Shown: positions 41,831 to 53,129 of the stretch, in pieces | Layout: each line of letters opens with the position of its first letter | Position numbering within the stretch: the first letter of the stretch is position 1 | Assembly: GCA_013423325.1 (NCBI GenBank) | Contig: BLJB01000089.1 | Location: 125,788-189,787, forward strand | Length of the DNA stretch: 64,000 nucleotides | Source: Usnea hakonensis | Taxonomy: Eukaryota; Ascomycota; Lecanoromycetes; Lecanorales; Parmeliaceae | Direction: 5' to 3' | The notes under the pieces: model-generated | Seen by the model: only the letters and a program-made list of their open reading frames with translations | Told to the model about the DNA's origin: nothing | Databases searched by the model: none | Position numbers and translations under genes: made by a program

Positions 41831-42562
41831 CTAAAAGCTTTTACGTACCTCATTCCACTTGTTTATCAAAATCTCTCTAATCACACTATTGTTCTTGATG
41901 AGCTGGGTCGTGTAGTCACCCTCAAGGTCAAGGGTCTGAACGCGATTCCCTTCGAACCGTTTATTGATTCCGACCTGCATGTTCATCTTCTGCAATTTCT
42001 GCAACACAAATACTTCTCGCAATGTCTCAATCGCCTTGCTGTGCTCATCAGAGAGTGCGTTTTGTTGAAGTGTGAGAAGCGCCACATCAGCCTGATCTTG
42101 CAAGCCGACTGCAGTGTTAATCCTGCTCTGAGTATCCGCATTAATCATCTGGGCTGCCTTCATCAATCCGTTGATCTCGCCAAACAGCATCCCAGCTTCC
42201 TTCTCCTTCCTATCTGCCGCCTCCATTTTCTTGCCTGCGTTAATCATCATCTGCTCTGCTTTCACCATCATCTGCTTTGCTGACGCCTCCTTCCCGCTCG
42301 CAGCGACAACCGCATCAATGTTCGTAACTGACTGGGCCAGCCTTGCGCGAAGTGAGTCCAGAGGCTCTCGGATCTTATCTAATTGCGTCTCGGCTTCATG
42401 GGCGCGAAGCATTAGCGCCTGCTCTTGTAGGTATGAATACCATGTTGAGCACCCAAAGTAATCTGTGAATGCCTTTTTGAACACCTCCAATGTTGAATCG
42501 AGTCGTGTAATGGTTGCTTCGACACGGTCGAGTTCAAGAGCAATCATTTTCGTGGCGGCCAT
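41831..42562 (-). CDS. coiled-coil protein of family B, short member
   Basis: A 243-residue frame on the minus strand from the ATG at 42562 (ATGGCCGCC, matching the ATGGCCGCT start of the 24957 gene). Upstream in-frame ATGs lie in what looks like leader. LELDRVEATITRLDSTLEVF at the N-terminus parallels SDLDRADASITKLAAHLHDF. The rest is Ala/Lys/Glu/Met coiled coil (AKQMMVKAEQMMINAGKK), with a more mixed C-terminus (NNSVIREILINKWNEVRKSF). It lacks the ~135-residue Cys-containing domain of the long member. Function unknown. Confidence 0.7.
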   Translation of the reverse strand: MAATKMIALELDRVEATITRLDSTLEVFKKAFTDYFGCSTWYSYLQEQALMLRAHEAETQLDKIREPLDSLRARLAQSVTNIDAVVAASGKEASAKQMMVKAEQMMINAGKKMEAADRKEKEAGMLFGEINGLMKAAQMINADTQSRINTAVGLQDQADVALLTLQQNALSDEHSKAIETLREVFVLQKLQKMNMQVGINKRFEGNRVQTLDLEGDYTTQLIKNNSVIREILINKWNEVRKSF

Positions 42563-43596
42563 GGCAAAAGGAGTGATTTCAGTGATTAAACTCGCAACTG
42601 ATGTCAAGTATGAGATTAATGATGTGTAAAAGGGCGGTGTGAGGAGGCATAGTGGATGGTGGGAGTTTGGGTCACACAAAAGCCAAGATGTATTTGGAGC
42701 TAGACTCCATTCAGTTCTATCACAGTTAGTTGAGTAGCCATTGATCTACTAGATAATGGTAATGAGGGTTTTGATGCTCCATTCTTACAAATTGACTTGG
42801 GACAGTCTCCCTGTCACACATATCCTCTACATAAAACAAACCCTCTCATGCCCTACCTTGATGCCCCCGTACCGACCGAAAAATCTTCATCAAACGGACT
42901 TGCGATGTTGTTTTTGGGGTACTTCGGGGACTGGATATCGACAATAATTATCAGAAAGGGTTGCAGAAGGCAAACCAGTGGTGCTATAAAGATTGATCCC
43001 CCTTATTCCCCCTAAAAATCTTGGTTTTGGTCCCGATAAAGTGCGTGAAAGGGAAGTTTCCGGTAGATAAGCCAGTCCCGAGGGGTACTACCTTTAATCA
43101 AGTGAGATTTCACGGGGCAGCCTCGCCCGGAAAACCCTTTAATTTCCTTCCATGACCGATTGCTACCAATCAGCGTGTTTTGCGACCAGTACTTACGGTG
43201 CTAGGCAATAGTAGATAGCCACACAATATCACGATAGACCGGTTCATGGCTGGCAAAGTCATGTAGTCCAGGGATTTGCATAGAAAATGGAAAGGTAGGG
43301 ACGGGCATTGTTTCCTTCTATGGAAAGGTGACTTCAAGTGTGCTGGTGCGAGAGAGACTCTTGCAGGGTTGGTTTCCCACGTCGAGTCGAGGCTCAGTGA
43401 GAACTCATAACTGCTGTTCACTCCGTTTTCTGAAACATCTTGAGCATAATGTCAGCCTGGAACGAAAAGGGGGTATGCAGGGATCCGGGGGAGATTAGGG
43501 TCCCCATGATCAACAAAAAGGCGGGATAATGCGGTTCAGAAGATTCTATCTCCCACTTCTCATCTTATCATAGTCATTACATTTTCATCTGCAATC
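42563..43596. other. intergenic, no gene seen
   Basis: Divergent promoter region between the minus-strand family B gene and the plus-strand family A gene. GGTTCAGAAGATTCT near 43532 resembles the CAGTTCAGAAGACTTC word of the other family A promoters. Confidence 0.45.
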
Positions 43597-44860
43597 ATGT
43601 CGAATTTGATCAACGAGGCCGCCGTGGGTGCCAAATTATCCATGGTTGAGGAGTATCTTCGCGGTTCAAATTGGATTGGCGATGGCAGCAGCGAGCACCG
43701 TGATGTGAGCGTTACACAGGGTGGAAAATTTCAAGAAGGTGGCGGAGAGGAGGAAATGCAAGACGCGGAGAGTATAGGTGAGGATGTGGATGTAGAGGGC
43801 AAAGGTACGATCAACAGCACACCCTCTCCCTTTTCTCATGCCTTTGCCTAAATGTTCCCTGATGCCTCTGCTTAAAAACACTCTCTGTGTATTCCTCACT
43901 GTTCGAGTATCTCCTGCAGAATCCGGCGTTACTCATGCGTGGCGGCGTACATGAGTCATGTCTTTCACGTTCCGCTTGATGTATTATGAATCTTGAAGCT
44001 CTGCTAATCTGATCATAGAAACCGTGGTCAATCAGCCGAGCACCAGGGACCCGAAGTCGGCTGACTGGGAATCGTTGCAAAAGGAACGGTGGGCGCCCCG
44101 AAACGCTTTCCGAAAGGCAAGAAAAGTTGCGGCACGTCAGAAGCAGCAGCAGGGGGCTGCGGAAACGGCCATGGAGGTGGGGCACAAGGCCAAGGTAGCG
44201 AAGATGACCGAGGAAGCGGCAGAGAAGGTGAAGAAGCCGGACGAGCAGGGAACGGCCGAGAAGGCGACTGCCGAGAAGACTGTTTCCTCCGAGAGTCAAG
44301 AAATGATGTATCCCCCAATTGAGACCCATTCCCAAGACTCGCGATTTCTGCCATCTCAGCAATATCAGCAGGGCGGTCTTGGTGGGTACACTCATTTGGG
44401 TCGTGGCGAACACCCGGGTGCTGCTTACCAGAACCTGTGCCTCGCTCCAGATCACCTTCCCGATCATTCGTTGATCGGGATGAACACTCAGTACTCGCAA
44501 GCGCTCTCCTCACCATCGGGTAAGCCTCAGCTCATGCCGGACTACAAATCACCTTACCATACTCATTCCCTTCCTGCCCGTCCAGCTCCGGCTTCGTCGA
44601 TCAACATGGCAGGTGTATCTCCAGCCGCGAGGTTGAGATACAGGAAGATTGAAAAGGCAAGGGAGAAGAAGTTTGAGACATTTGAGCAGACGGTCGAGCG
44701 TGTCCGCGGGGAGGAAAGGAAGAAGCTGGAGGAGGATTGGAAGCTTTTGGAAGAGGGGAGAGAACAATTGGAATCGCAAAAGAAGAAGTTGGATGAGGAG
44801 TGGAAGAAGATTAGCCGCGAATGGAAGAAGATGGAAAAGCAAAGGAAGAAACTCGAGTAG
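43597..44860 (+). CDS. coiled-coil family A, intact short member
   Basis: Exons 43597-43804 and 44019-44860 join in phase 1 across a 214-bp intron and give about 349 residues. The intron begins GTACGATCAACAG and carries CTCTCCCTTTTCTCATG. The 30601 intron begins GTATGGTCAACAG with CTCCCCTCTTCTGTCATG, so intron sequence and position are both conserved. Exon 1 is acidic (MSNLIN, GEEEEMQDAE-like). Exon 2 opens with a W-containing segment (RWAPRNAFRKARKVA) homologous to WFAPRDAAKKA. It then has a Pro/Gln/His-rich middle and ends in a strong coiled coil (VRGEERKKLEEDWKLLEEGRE is in it). The VNSL, RRDL and DMDID blocks of the long member are absent, so this is a shortened relative or has lost its 3' exons. 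Confidence 0.72.
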
Positions 44861-46652
44861 GGGCGGATGGAGAAGGACGGAGGAGATGTAGAAGAAGGAT
44901 GAGTATGGTTCTGATGGTGTCCGCTTGCGATTCTATTGCCGAACGTCACTCATGTCGACGGAAGGTGGGAGAGATTAAGCCGCTCAAATCCGTATGTAGC
45001 CTGCCCGTCTCAGAGCCTTGTACGTAATCGGCAGCAAGCCGTTAGATCTTAATTGCTCAAATTACCAACCCATACCTTTCACTTCTTCACATTCCTCGTA
45101 TAGGACAATGATGGTTAGCCACAATGGAACGCCCATGGGCGAATCGAGAAATAAACTCCGCTCATCACAGGGCCGTGGTCCTAAAGGCCTGTGCAGAGTG
45201 GCGAGTCCTTAGTATATGGAACAACCCTAGCCCAGCAGTCAAAACTTCACGGACCCTCAAGACAATGATGATTGAATGAGAGACGCTCTTACCATCTAAA
45301 ACAGTGCATACAACAGGTGAAGAACAAACAAACTCATCATCGGCTCAACTAACATGTCCCAGATTAAGCAAATGAACCAGCTACCCCATCTCTGAAACGA
45401 GCCCCGAACTCAAAGTACGCCACGAAACAATCCATCAGTTGAATGATGAACCCTATTTCTTGATTATCCAGTCTCCCACAGACCCTCAACAATCCCTAAT
45501 CCTTGGCCCCGAATCCCTCCGACAACCCGAGTCAACCTTTTGGAGACCCCACTGAGCCGGTTTGAAATCCCTCGGAGTACGCAGCAAATGCTTCTCGTGT
45601 GCTTGGACGGGATGTGGATGAAAGATGGATGAGAAGTCAGAGCGAGCAAAGCCGTTTACAAGAGTGAGGATTCCAGCTGCCTAATCGGGTCAATGGTTGT
45701 TATCTACCAATTGAAGAGAGATCAGGCACTAGGCTCGGGGCTAGAAGAGCCCACGAGGGAGAGTAAAGGATTCTCATACGACGCAATCGCATTGGGTAAA
45801 CATCTACTACAGGCAGTTGTCAACACAGAAGGACTGAGGGTTAGTGGTTCTACATTTTGCCTAGCAGTTACTTTGTGATGCGGATTGCATAACACAATTA
45901 ATTATTGGCGACTGCCCTTCATTCAATGCACTTTTTGTCAAATTGTTTCGTTTTCTATATACTCATCTTCTATAAGCTCATCTTCAAAATGTTCTCTGTG
46001 ATCGCAACCCTCTATCTGTAGAAATCTAGGATACATGTTCCATTTCCAAGAAGCTCAGCTTCAAAATGTTCTCTTTGATCGCAACCCTCTATCTGCAAAA
46101 GTCTCGGAGGCATTCCGAGGTTCGGAGCGATCCTTGGATTCCTCAAAAAGACTTCGAGTAAGTCTAGAGGATGGGAAATCTCCATTACTTCCACCAATGC
46201 TCACCGACCAGTCCACCCCCATAAGTTCCAATACTTCTGGATACATTCCGAGGTTAGGATTAGTCCTGGATTCCTCGAGGATGGGAAATCCATTGCTTCC
46301 ACCAATGGAAGATGGTAGTTTGCCGGTTTCTTTCAATGTCTTACCCGCTTTACGATCGGAAATCAAGGCAAAGTAGCCCCACGTCTGAACATCAGCTCAC
46401 CGCCCAGTCCACCTCTTTCTGTATAAATAACACGCCCACCCATAAGTTCCAGTAGTTCTGGATACATTCCGAGGCTGTGAGCAGTGCTGGATTCCTCGAA
46501 GATACTGGGAGCGAATGCAGAGGATGGGAAACCTCCATTACTTCCACCAATGCTCACCGACCAGTCCACTTTCTGTATATATATAACGTCCACCTCCATA
46601 GCTCCAGTAGAATACTCCTGCTCTCTCCTTCAGATCCCTCATCCTCTCATCT
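44861..46652. other. spacer with a minus-strand coding-like repeat near its end
   Basis: No gene between 44861 and 45960. Repeats at 45968-46570 are listed separately. Confidence 0.45.
45968..46570 (-). repeat. tandem repeat, units of 73 and ~125 bp
   Basis: TCAAAATGTTCTCTGTGATC plus GCAACCCTCTATCTG occurs near 45985 and 46058. TGGATACATTCCGAGG, GGATTCCTCGA and ATTACTTCCACCAATG occur in three larger units. On the minus strand the larger unit reads SIGGSNGGFPSS, IFEES, LGMYPELLELMG. Frames differ between units. Confidence 0.8.
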
Positions 46653-47756
46653 CTAGCCCCTTTCGTATCCTCGCGAAAGTCTAGTATCCTTTGGTTTCCA
46701 GTCGATCCCGCTGGTTACGGTAGAATCGTCCATGAGGTAATTTAGCAGCGAGAACTCGATGGCCAACTTCCTCACAGCCAAGCTCATATCCTCGTCTTTA
46801 GTGTCAAACAAATCATTGACCCACTCCTGATGTTATCAATCAGCCCAAGCGCGTCCATTCGCGCCCCCTCACCAAGTACTGAGAGAGCGTCGCATAGTCG
46901 ATATACAGCGCGAATCTCAAGAGTCTACATAGGGATGCTCTGGCAGGGGTGGAACGTTGTGGTGTTTCCCCAGAGGAAATGATGCCTGGAGGTTTCCATC
47001 AACCAAAGTAGCGCGCAGCTGCCTGCCTTACAATCTTAACCACCAACCATCTTGTCCGCCAATCTGCGTTCACGTCCTTGAATCTCGCGACCAGGGCTTC
47101 ATAGAGTTCGTCCTCATCCTAAATTCCTCTTTTCGGGGCGCGTCCATCTGTCCTTTGCATTGGCATGCAGCCGTTCTGCGTTCATATATTTGACTATTTG
47201 GTCCAAGCGTGCCGTCTTGTTTTTCTTCACCCCTTGAAGTTTTGACGTTGTATTTCTTCATCCAGTGTGGTTTGGATCCGGCCTTTGGCGGGTCAGGAGC
47301 CGCCGATGGAGGCTTTATGGGCTCGGACGAATGCGGCGGAGAGGTGGTTTGTGTCAGGAGTGCCCATTTTGTCGTGATGAGGGCGTGGGAGGCGGGGTTG
47401 TTGGAAGTGGTGGAGAGGAGGGGTGCAGATCAGTCTTTTGCACTGGCATGCAGCCGTTCTGTATTTATATATTTGACAATTCGATCCAAGTGTGCTGTCT
47501 TGTATTTCTTCACTCCGTGTGGTTTGGATCCGGCCTTTGGCGGGCCAGGAGCCGCCTAGGGAGGATTTGTACGCTCGGACGAAGGCGGCGGAGAGGTGGT
47601 AGATGCCCATTGTGTCGTGATGAGGGCGTGGCAGGTGGGGTCGTTGGAAGTGGTGGCGAGGAAGGCGTGCAGGTCAGCAATTAGTGACAGAGCTGTGGTG
47701 TTATGGTTCGAGTCTTCGGAGGACTCGGTTTCTTGATTGGCATCTTCGATGGACAT
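46653..47756 (-). pseudogene. unknown fungal gene broken by internal duplication, two stops and a frameshift
   Basis: The minus strand starts MSIEDANQETESSEDSNHN and reads LSLIADLHAFLATTSNDP, then repeats a ~245-bp block: PPKAGSKPHGVKKYKTAHLD, RIVKYINTERLHASAKD and a near copy with ARLDQIVKYMNAERLHANAKD. Stops interrupt the duplicated blocks. After RWTRPEKRN a one-base shift leads to DEDELYEALVARFKDVNADW, then a TGA, LLRFALYIDYATLSQYL, a 45-bp GTGAGG intron (46827-46871), and a clean last exon (46653-46826) EWVNDLFDTKDEDMSLAVRK, LAIEFSLLNYLMDD to a TAG. The good splice site and codon structure show a real gene was here. I do not recognise the family. Confidence 0.65.
47168..47660 (-). repeat. 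~245-bp tandem duplication inside the pseudogene
   Basis: TTCTTCATCCAGTGTGGTTTG, GATCCGGCCTTTGGCGGG and GGAGCCGCC at about 47255-47310 recur at 47505-47560 with the surrounding sequence. Confidence 0.85.
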
Positions 47757-50700
47757 GGTTACTTGACTAGTGCGCTAAGTGCCTTGCCGTCCCTTCCTCT
47801 GCTTCATCGGAGGAGCTGTCACGCTCTTCGTGAGCCGAGCCACAACGCGGCTGCCGTCAACTGTCCTCCCGAGCATCCTCCCCAGGATGCTTCAGAATCT
47901 CTATTGCAAGATTGAGAGCGCCTTCTGATCCAGACTATATGCGTCTGAGGTGCCGGAACCTTTCCATGTCTTCCTTTTTATATATATAGAAGTCGTTGTG
48001 GTGTTAACTTCTTTCTAGAACATCAAGGTCTGCTGCGTAGTTTCTTTCTTATGGGCTTCTCTCTTTCACGTCTGTTTCCATTGCTCCTTCCTCTGTCTCA
48101 TCCTCCGTTTCGTCTTTTTCTGCTTCGTCCTCCGTTTCTTCTTCTTCTTCTCGTCCTTCTCTTCCTCTACATGATCATGTTGTTTCCATCATCTTCTTCC
48201 AGCACATCCCCTACCACATCCCGCTTCTTCCACCACTTCCCGCTTCTCCCTTTGAGCTGGAGGCAAGAGCTTCAACATGGTCAGATCTTCCCTTGTGGCT
48301 AGTTCTCGAGATTGCTTGTAGCATTGTGATCAGCGACATGCCAGTCCAAAGCAAGAGCGAAATTCGCTAAGAACATGAGTGGATCAGTGCTGTTCTCGTG
48401 GGAAGTCTGAAGAACCAGGGTGTCTCCTGGGTAGCTTTTCGATGCGACCGCGCCCGATGATCTCCTCTTCGACACATGAAAGGGCTGCAAACGTCGAGAG
48501 CAAGCGCCATGTATATGTATTCGATCGTCTTCTGCAGCGGCATGTTCGGTTCCGATGTCTTGTTTCTTGTGTTATGGTTAACACCAATCTTCCACACTAG
48601 CTGAGAGCTTGCTCATCCTTAAAATGGTGCCAAACGTTGTTGTTGTAGCAGAAGCAACACCATGAGGTGATGACGCTATCGATAGGAGAGTAGAGGTTTG
48701 GACTGTAGTATAATGGGGGAGACAGAACTTGGTTGGAGGATGGAGGAGTCGTTGCGAATGAATTGATTAGCAATATCCGACCACATTATAGATCTCGCGT
48801 ATACGTCATTGACATGAGTTTGACGCAACTTCTGCTCAATGTTCGTATGACAGATACCATGGTCGATCTCAGAATCCCTCGAACCGGATTTACGGTTTGA
48901 TCCACAAGCTCACCATTACATTTAAGGAGCTCACATGGGCGTAGCCCAGATCTGGAGCAGAGGACCATCGAGCTTAGTTGAGCATTTGCCGCGGACCAGC
49001 AGTCGATTTGTCTGTCATGGTAAGCGGCCAGGGTATTTGCTCCCGGTACCCTGTGCAGACGCTTTACTGCTGTTCGCTATCACAACGTAGCATTCTGCGT
49101 ATATATTTTTACCCAAGACCAGCTTAGGCACGAGATTTCACCTCTGATAACGGCTACCCCTCTGTAGCCGTTTAGCCCTGATTCGGGCCTGATTTGGGAA
49201 GACGCGTTATTTAGAAGTTCGCGATTCCTGGAGAGTAGGGCTGAATGCGACATTTTGCCGATGTGTACGTCCGGCGATCAATGGGTGAGCTCAACGAGGG
49301 AGCTTTACTGGTTGCGCCCGAGCTAGTTGAGAAGGCACCTTCGAAGTGTTTGTGTCAAAGTTAAGTGAGAAACCCCATTCCATGACCTCATTCTTGACTC
49401 ATTCTTTCATTTGTGATAGAAGTCAACACCATCGTTCCGACATCAGCGGCCCTCGTCGGCGATCGAGCCAGAAAACAAGCGCGATCATACTTCAAAGGTA
49501 CGCTGGTGGTAGGCTCCTGGAAGAAAAAGGTAGAGCTTTGAGAGAAAGTGAGATGGTGCTTTGAGTGAGAAAGGTAGGATGCTGTCTGAGATTGGAGTTG
49601 AAGTGTCGGCTTCTAGTTTGGAAAACTCGAGTTCACAAAGGCGTGGTTGATCTTGCGAAAGAAACGACCGAGCAGTAGGAAGCTGTGATGCCAGTTTAAC
49701 TGTTGGCGAGTGTAAAGGATTGCTGTGCGTCCGGCTAGGCTCTGCCGATGAGACTGAGATCCCAAAAGAAGCTTCTGTTTGAAGATTGCGAGGTGATGAA
49801 GCAGGATAATGGAATAAAGACTGCTGTGGGCTAGTCTAAGCATCAAATATGTTGTTGCAGAGCTTCAACAAGCCCATGACTTGAGGACATGGAGCTGTTG
49901 AAGCGGTTGAAGGAAGGAGGATCGTTGTCAGCATGCTGCAAACAGAAGCCTCGAGGAATCTAGTGGTGGAGGCTGTATAGTAAAAGAATCTTGAGAATGG
50001 AAGAGAAGAAGAAGAAGAGGAAGAAGAAGAGGAAGAGGCAATAAATACCCCTCACCCAGGTCGATGTGTCATTCCTCGATCAGTCACATTCAAGCCCTTC
50101 GTCACTCTACAGAGGCAGAGGATCATTCACAGCGTAAACACAGCTAAAGGGATTCACTTCTGCAGTCTGCAGGGTAGGGTGAATGATCTTTGTTCAGAGG
50201 AGGGGTAAAATGGAGCTATGGCCGCCGGATTTGGTATAGATCAGGACAGCGTCATGGGGCTTTGTTCGCCCTTTCCGAGATTGGTCAAGGTTAGAGCCTA
50301 CTTGAAGCTGTTAATTCACTATTCTTCCTATCTGAAACAGTCTACAAGGTGGTCTAGACCGAGAATATCGCTAGAGGAGCTGCCAATCCCTTGCTTTCTA
50401 CTTTAAACACAAGTTATCCCACTACGCCATCAAACCTTCTCGTATCCCTGTCCAGGAGCAAAGTGAATTGCCAGGAGGATGATCATATGGTCATAAACTC
50501 CATAGACGGTTGTGTTATTGGCCAGAGTATGACCAAGTGGATCCGGGAATAAGGAAAAGAGAGTTCCGTCATTCACTGTATTAAAAGCTCTCGACACTTG
50601 ACAGCTTCTTCCTCTATCCCTGTTCGACAACTCAAATGGTTACATGGCTTCACATCAAGAGATCGAGTGACGTTAAACCCCTTTCCTCGAGTTTTACTAA

Positions 50701-51532
50701 AAGGAAGCTCATCGGCTGGGCATCCTCAAGGCCGGGACAGACGGCCGAAGACCTGGTTGATGATTGCGGACTGAAAGAGGTCATTAGACTCGAGTAAAGT
50801 CTCGGGGATTGGGCGACGTAGTTTGGAAGTGAGGTTTCTCCGTTGTCGAAAGTGGTAGCTGAGCACGCGACAGGGAGATGACCTTGACAAGGTGGAGTTT
50901 GGTTTTACAGCTTGATTAGATACTATAGATGTCTGTACGGAGACCGAATGCGATGTAATTAATCAAAAAACCCGGAGGTTTCGAAACAATACAATGAAAA
51001 GACGAGTACGGTACAAAACAAGAAACGTATCCTTACATGCATTACCGTACGAAAGCTAGACCGGCCGATTACGCCCCTGCATGCTTGGCATTTGCTGAAC
51101 TGTACGGTTTAGCGAGCCTGCGAGCTTACGCACTTGATAAACCATAACAATTGAGTTGAGTCTTTCAAGTCATTCCAAGCACTCCCTCTGATCAAGTCCC
51201 CGTCGCTCCGAATCTGATCGCGATTGCTTCAATTCACTTTGATGGTAATTGTCACTTTTACATCGACAGTAGTGGGTAATCATGCCTTTGCATCGTGGGC
51301 GTCACACTGCTGGTCGAGCGTCACACTGCTGGTCAAGGTGGCTAGCTACGGAGACCTGCGCCCCATTCAACTTAACAGACACTCTCTGACGAGGTAATCT
51401 CTAGTCTCTACACTGTGCTAACCACTGTGATCCCTTGAAGCGCGTGGACGACTTTCAGGACTCTGGCTCCGCGGAGAAGCTGCTAGCAGCGCGCACGGCT
51501 GGGATCAGCAAAGAGTCATTGGAGCTACGAGA
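47757..51532. other. long region without a supportable gene
   Basis: C/T-rich at 48051-48290 and AAG/GA-rich at 49990-50040. All frames are short, and none has recognisable domain content or splice support. Confidence 0.45.
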
Positions 51533-52948
51533 ATGCTAGGAGTACGATCTACTGATTTCAGACTACTTCTCGCACCAGAAGTAACTCAACAAACTTCGCG
51601 GCACCAAGCTATCTCAGAGACGTCAACTGTGGGTATTTGTTCAGAGGGGCAGGGTTGTTTCGCTGGTGTCTTTATGCAGAATCATTGCCCCACTCTTGGC
51701 TTTGGTGGACAAAGACACTGCCTAACGGAATAAACACATCCGCCGAGGATCGCAGCGGATCAATGAGTCGTTTTTTCACTCAAAGGTAGGTTGACTGACA
51801 ATCCGGCATCGACGGTCAATCCAGCTAACCTAGACGTTCATGCCAGCGCGAAACAGACTCATTTAACTGTGCGTTCGACCGGTCGGCACAGACACGAGAT
51901 GGAGGGGCGTAACGATAGCACCAAACCCTCAAGCCTCCTTCCTCAAACCCACGCTATCCTCCTGGCAGAACAAAACCGTCGACGAACCCCTTTATCTTTC
52001 AACTTTACACTGTTACGATACGGAAATTGACGCCCTTGTTCATTGCGATCTATGATGACCTGCAAATGTCGATGCCATGATGGCAGGTCGCTGGCTAGCT
52101 TTCTTCTTTCGCCACACGAGTCCCACATTTCAATAGATATGGTGCGGGCAAAGTCAATTGAGACGTGTGGGCCGAAGAATCTAGAGAAACTCTCCGAAGA
52201 ACTCGGATTCAGCAGCACGACGGTGGACATGGGGATTCAAGACAGGTTGATTGGTCTCATCACGGGAGAAGGAGAACATCAAACTCACACCAACCTCGGA
52301 TTCTTCTAATCCCGACCATTCGACGTTGACACAAATGCCTATGCAATGCGGCTTGCCATTTTGGCGAAAACGGTACAAGCGCTTCCATCGGGCATGCTAT
52401 CTCACTCTCACTCACTCAATAGAAACATTACTGGTACAGACAAAGGCGGGACACTGGATTTGCCGGGGGGCGCGACGACGAATTTCCGCAGGAGATTGTT
52501 CCATTCGAGGGAATCCGGGCTGGCGACTTCTGGAGGAGCTGCTCACAGCCTCCGTCTTGAGATTCTATCCCTGTCGCGAGATGGAGCGAGCATACAGACG
52601 TGGCTAGGATCTTAAAGGCCTTGGAGATTGTGGACTTGGAGGCCTTTTCGGCTCACTTCGAGACGTTGGGAATGCGGTGTGTACTGGAGCTTTGATCGCT
52701 ATGGAAAAGGTGAGTGCTCGGCCTGTGGATTCGTTAGCTAACCTGATGTGTATGCAGAAAAGGTACAAAATGGGAAAATGACCTTTTCTTTTGGCTTGTT
52801 CAAGGGAGAGAACAATTGGTATGATGTGGGAGTAGCGCAGGAATGCGTTGCCTGGAATGAACACGTACGCCCATTCCACGAATCCTGTCCAACCATAAGA
52901 ACGATTAAATCTCAATACTCATGCGATCATGAAGAAACACGAGCCTAA
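51533..52948 (+). pseudogene. decayed gene: one frame open except for five nonsense codons
   Basis: A single plus-strand frame runs from 51533 to 52709 (MLGVRSTDFRLLLAPEV, DNPASTVNPANLDVHASAK, SIETCGPKNLEKLSEELGFS, AYAMRLAILAKTVQALPSG). It is interrupted only by stops near 51731, 51761, 52028, 52306 and 52613. Each is TAA or TGA of a type that CAA or CGA would give by C-to-T change. A 48-bp GTGAGT...GCTAACC...TGCAG intron (52710-52757) then joins in phase 1 to EKVQNGKMTFSFGLFKGENN, which stays open to 52948. About 470 codons with so few stops is unlikely by chance. Family not recognised. Confidence 0.5.
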
Positions 52949-53129
52949 GAGGGCCATACTACACGAGAAACAGACCTAGACCCATTAGTGTTTCCATTCG
53001 CGAGTCATCCCCCCCGACCGCCAGCCCCCAACTCCTCTGCGGATGCGCATTCTTCGCGCCGACCCTACCACGACGGTGTCAGCATAATTGGTGGGAGGAT
53101 TGGTGGTACTCGAGCTTCTTTCAAAGGGA
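52949..53129. other. short spacer
   Basis: Nothing recognised. Confidence 0.4.

Noticed and set aside
48051..48302. Leu/Pro/Phe-rich plus-strand frame resembling a membrane protein
   Set aside because: Made by a C/T-rich simple stretch; no start context or neighbours support it.
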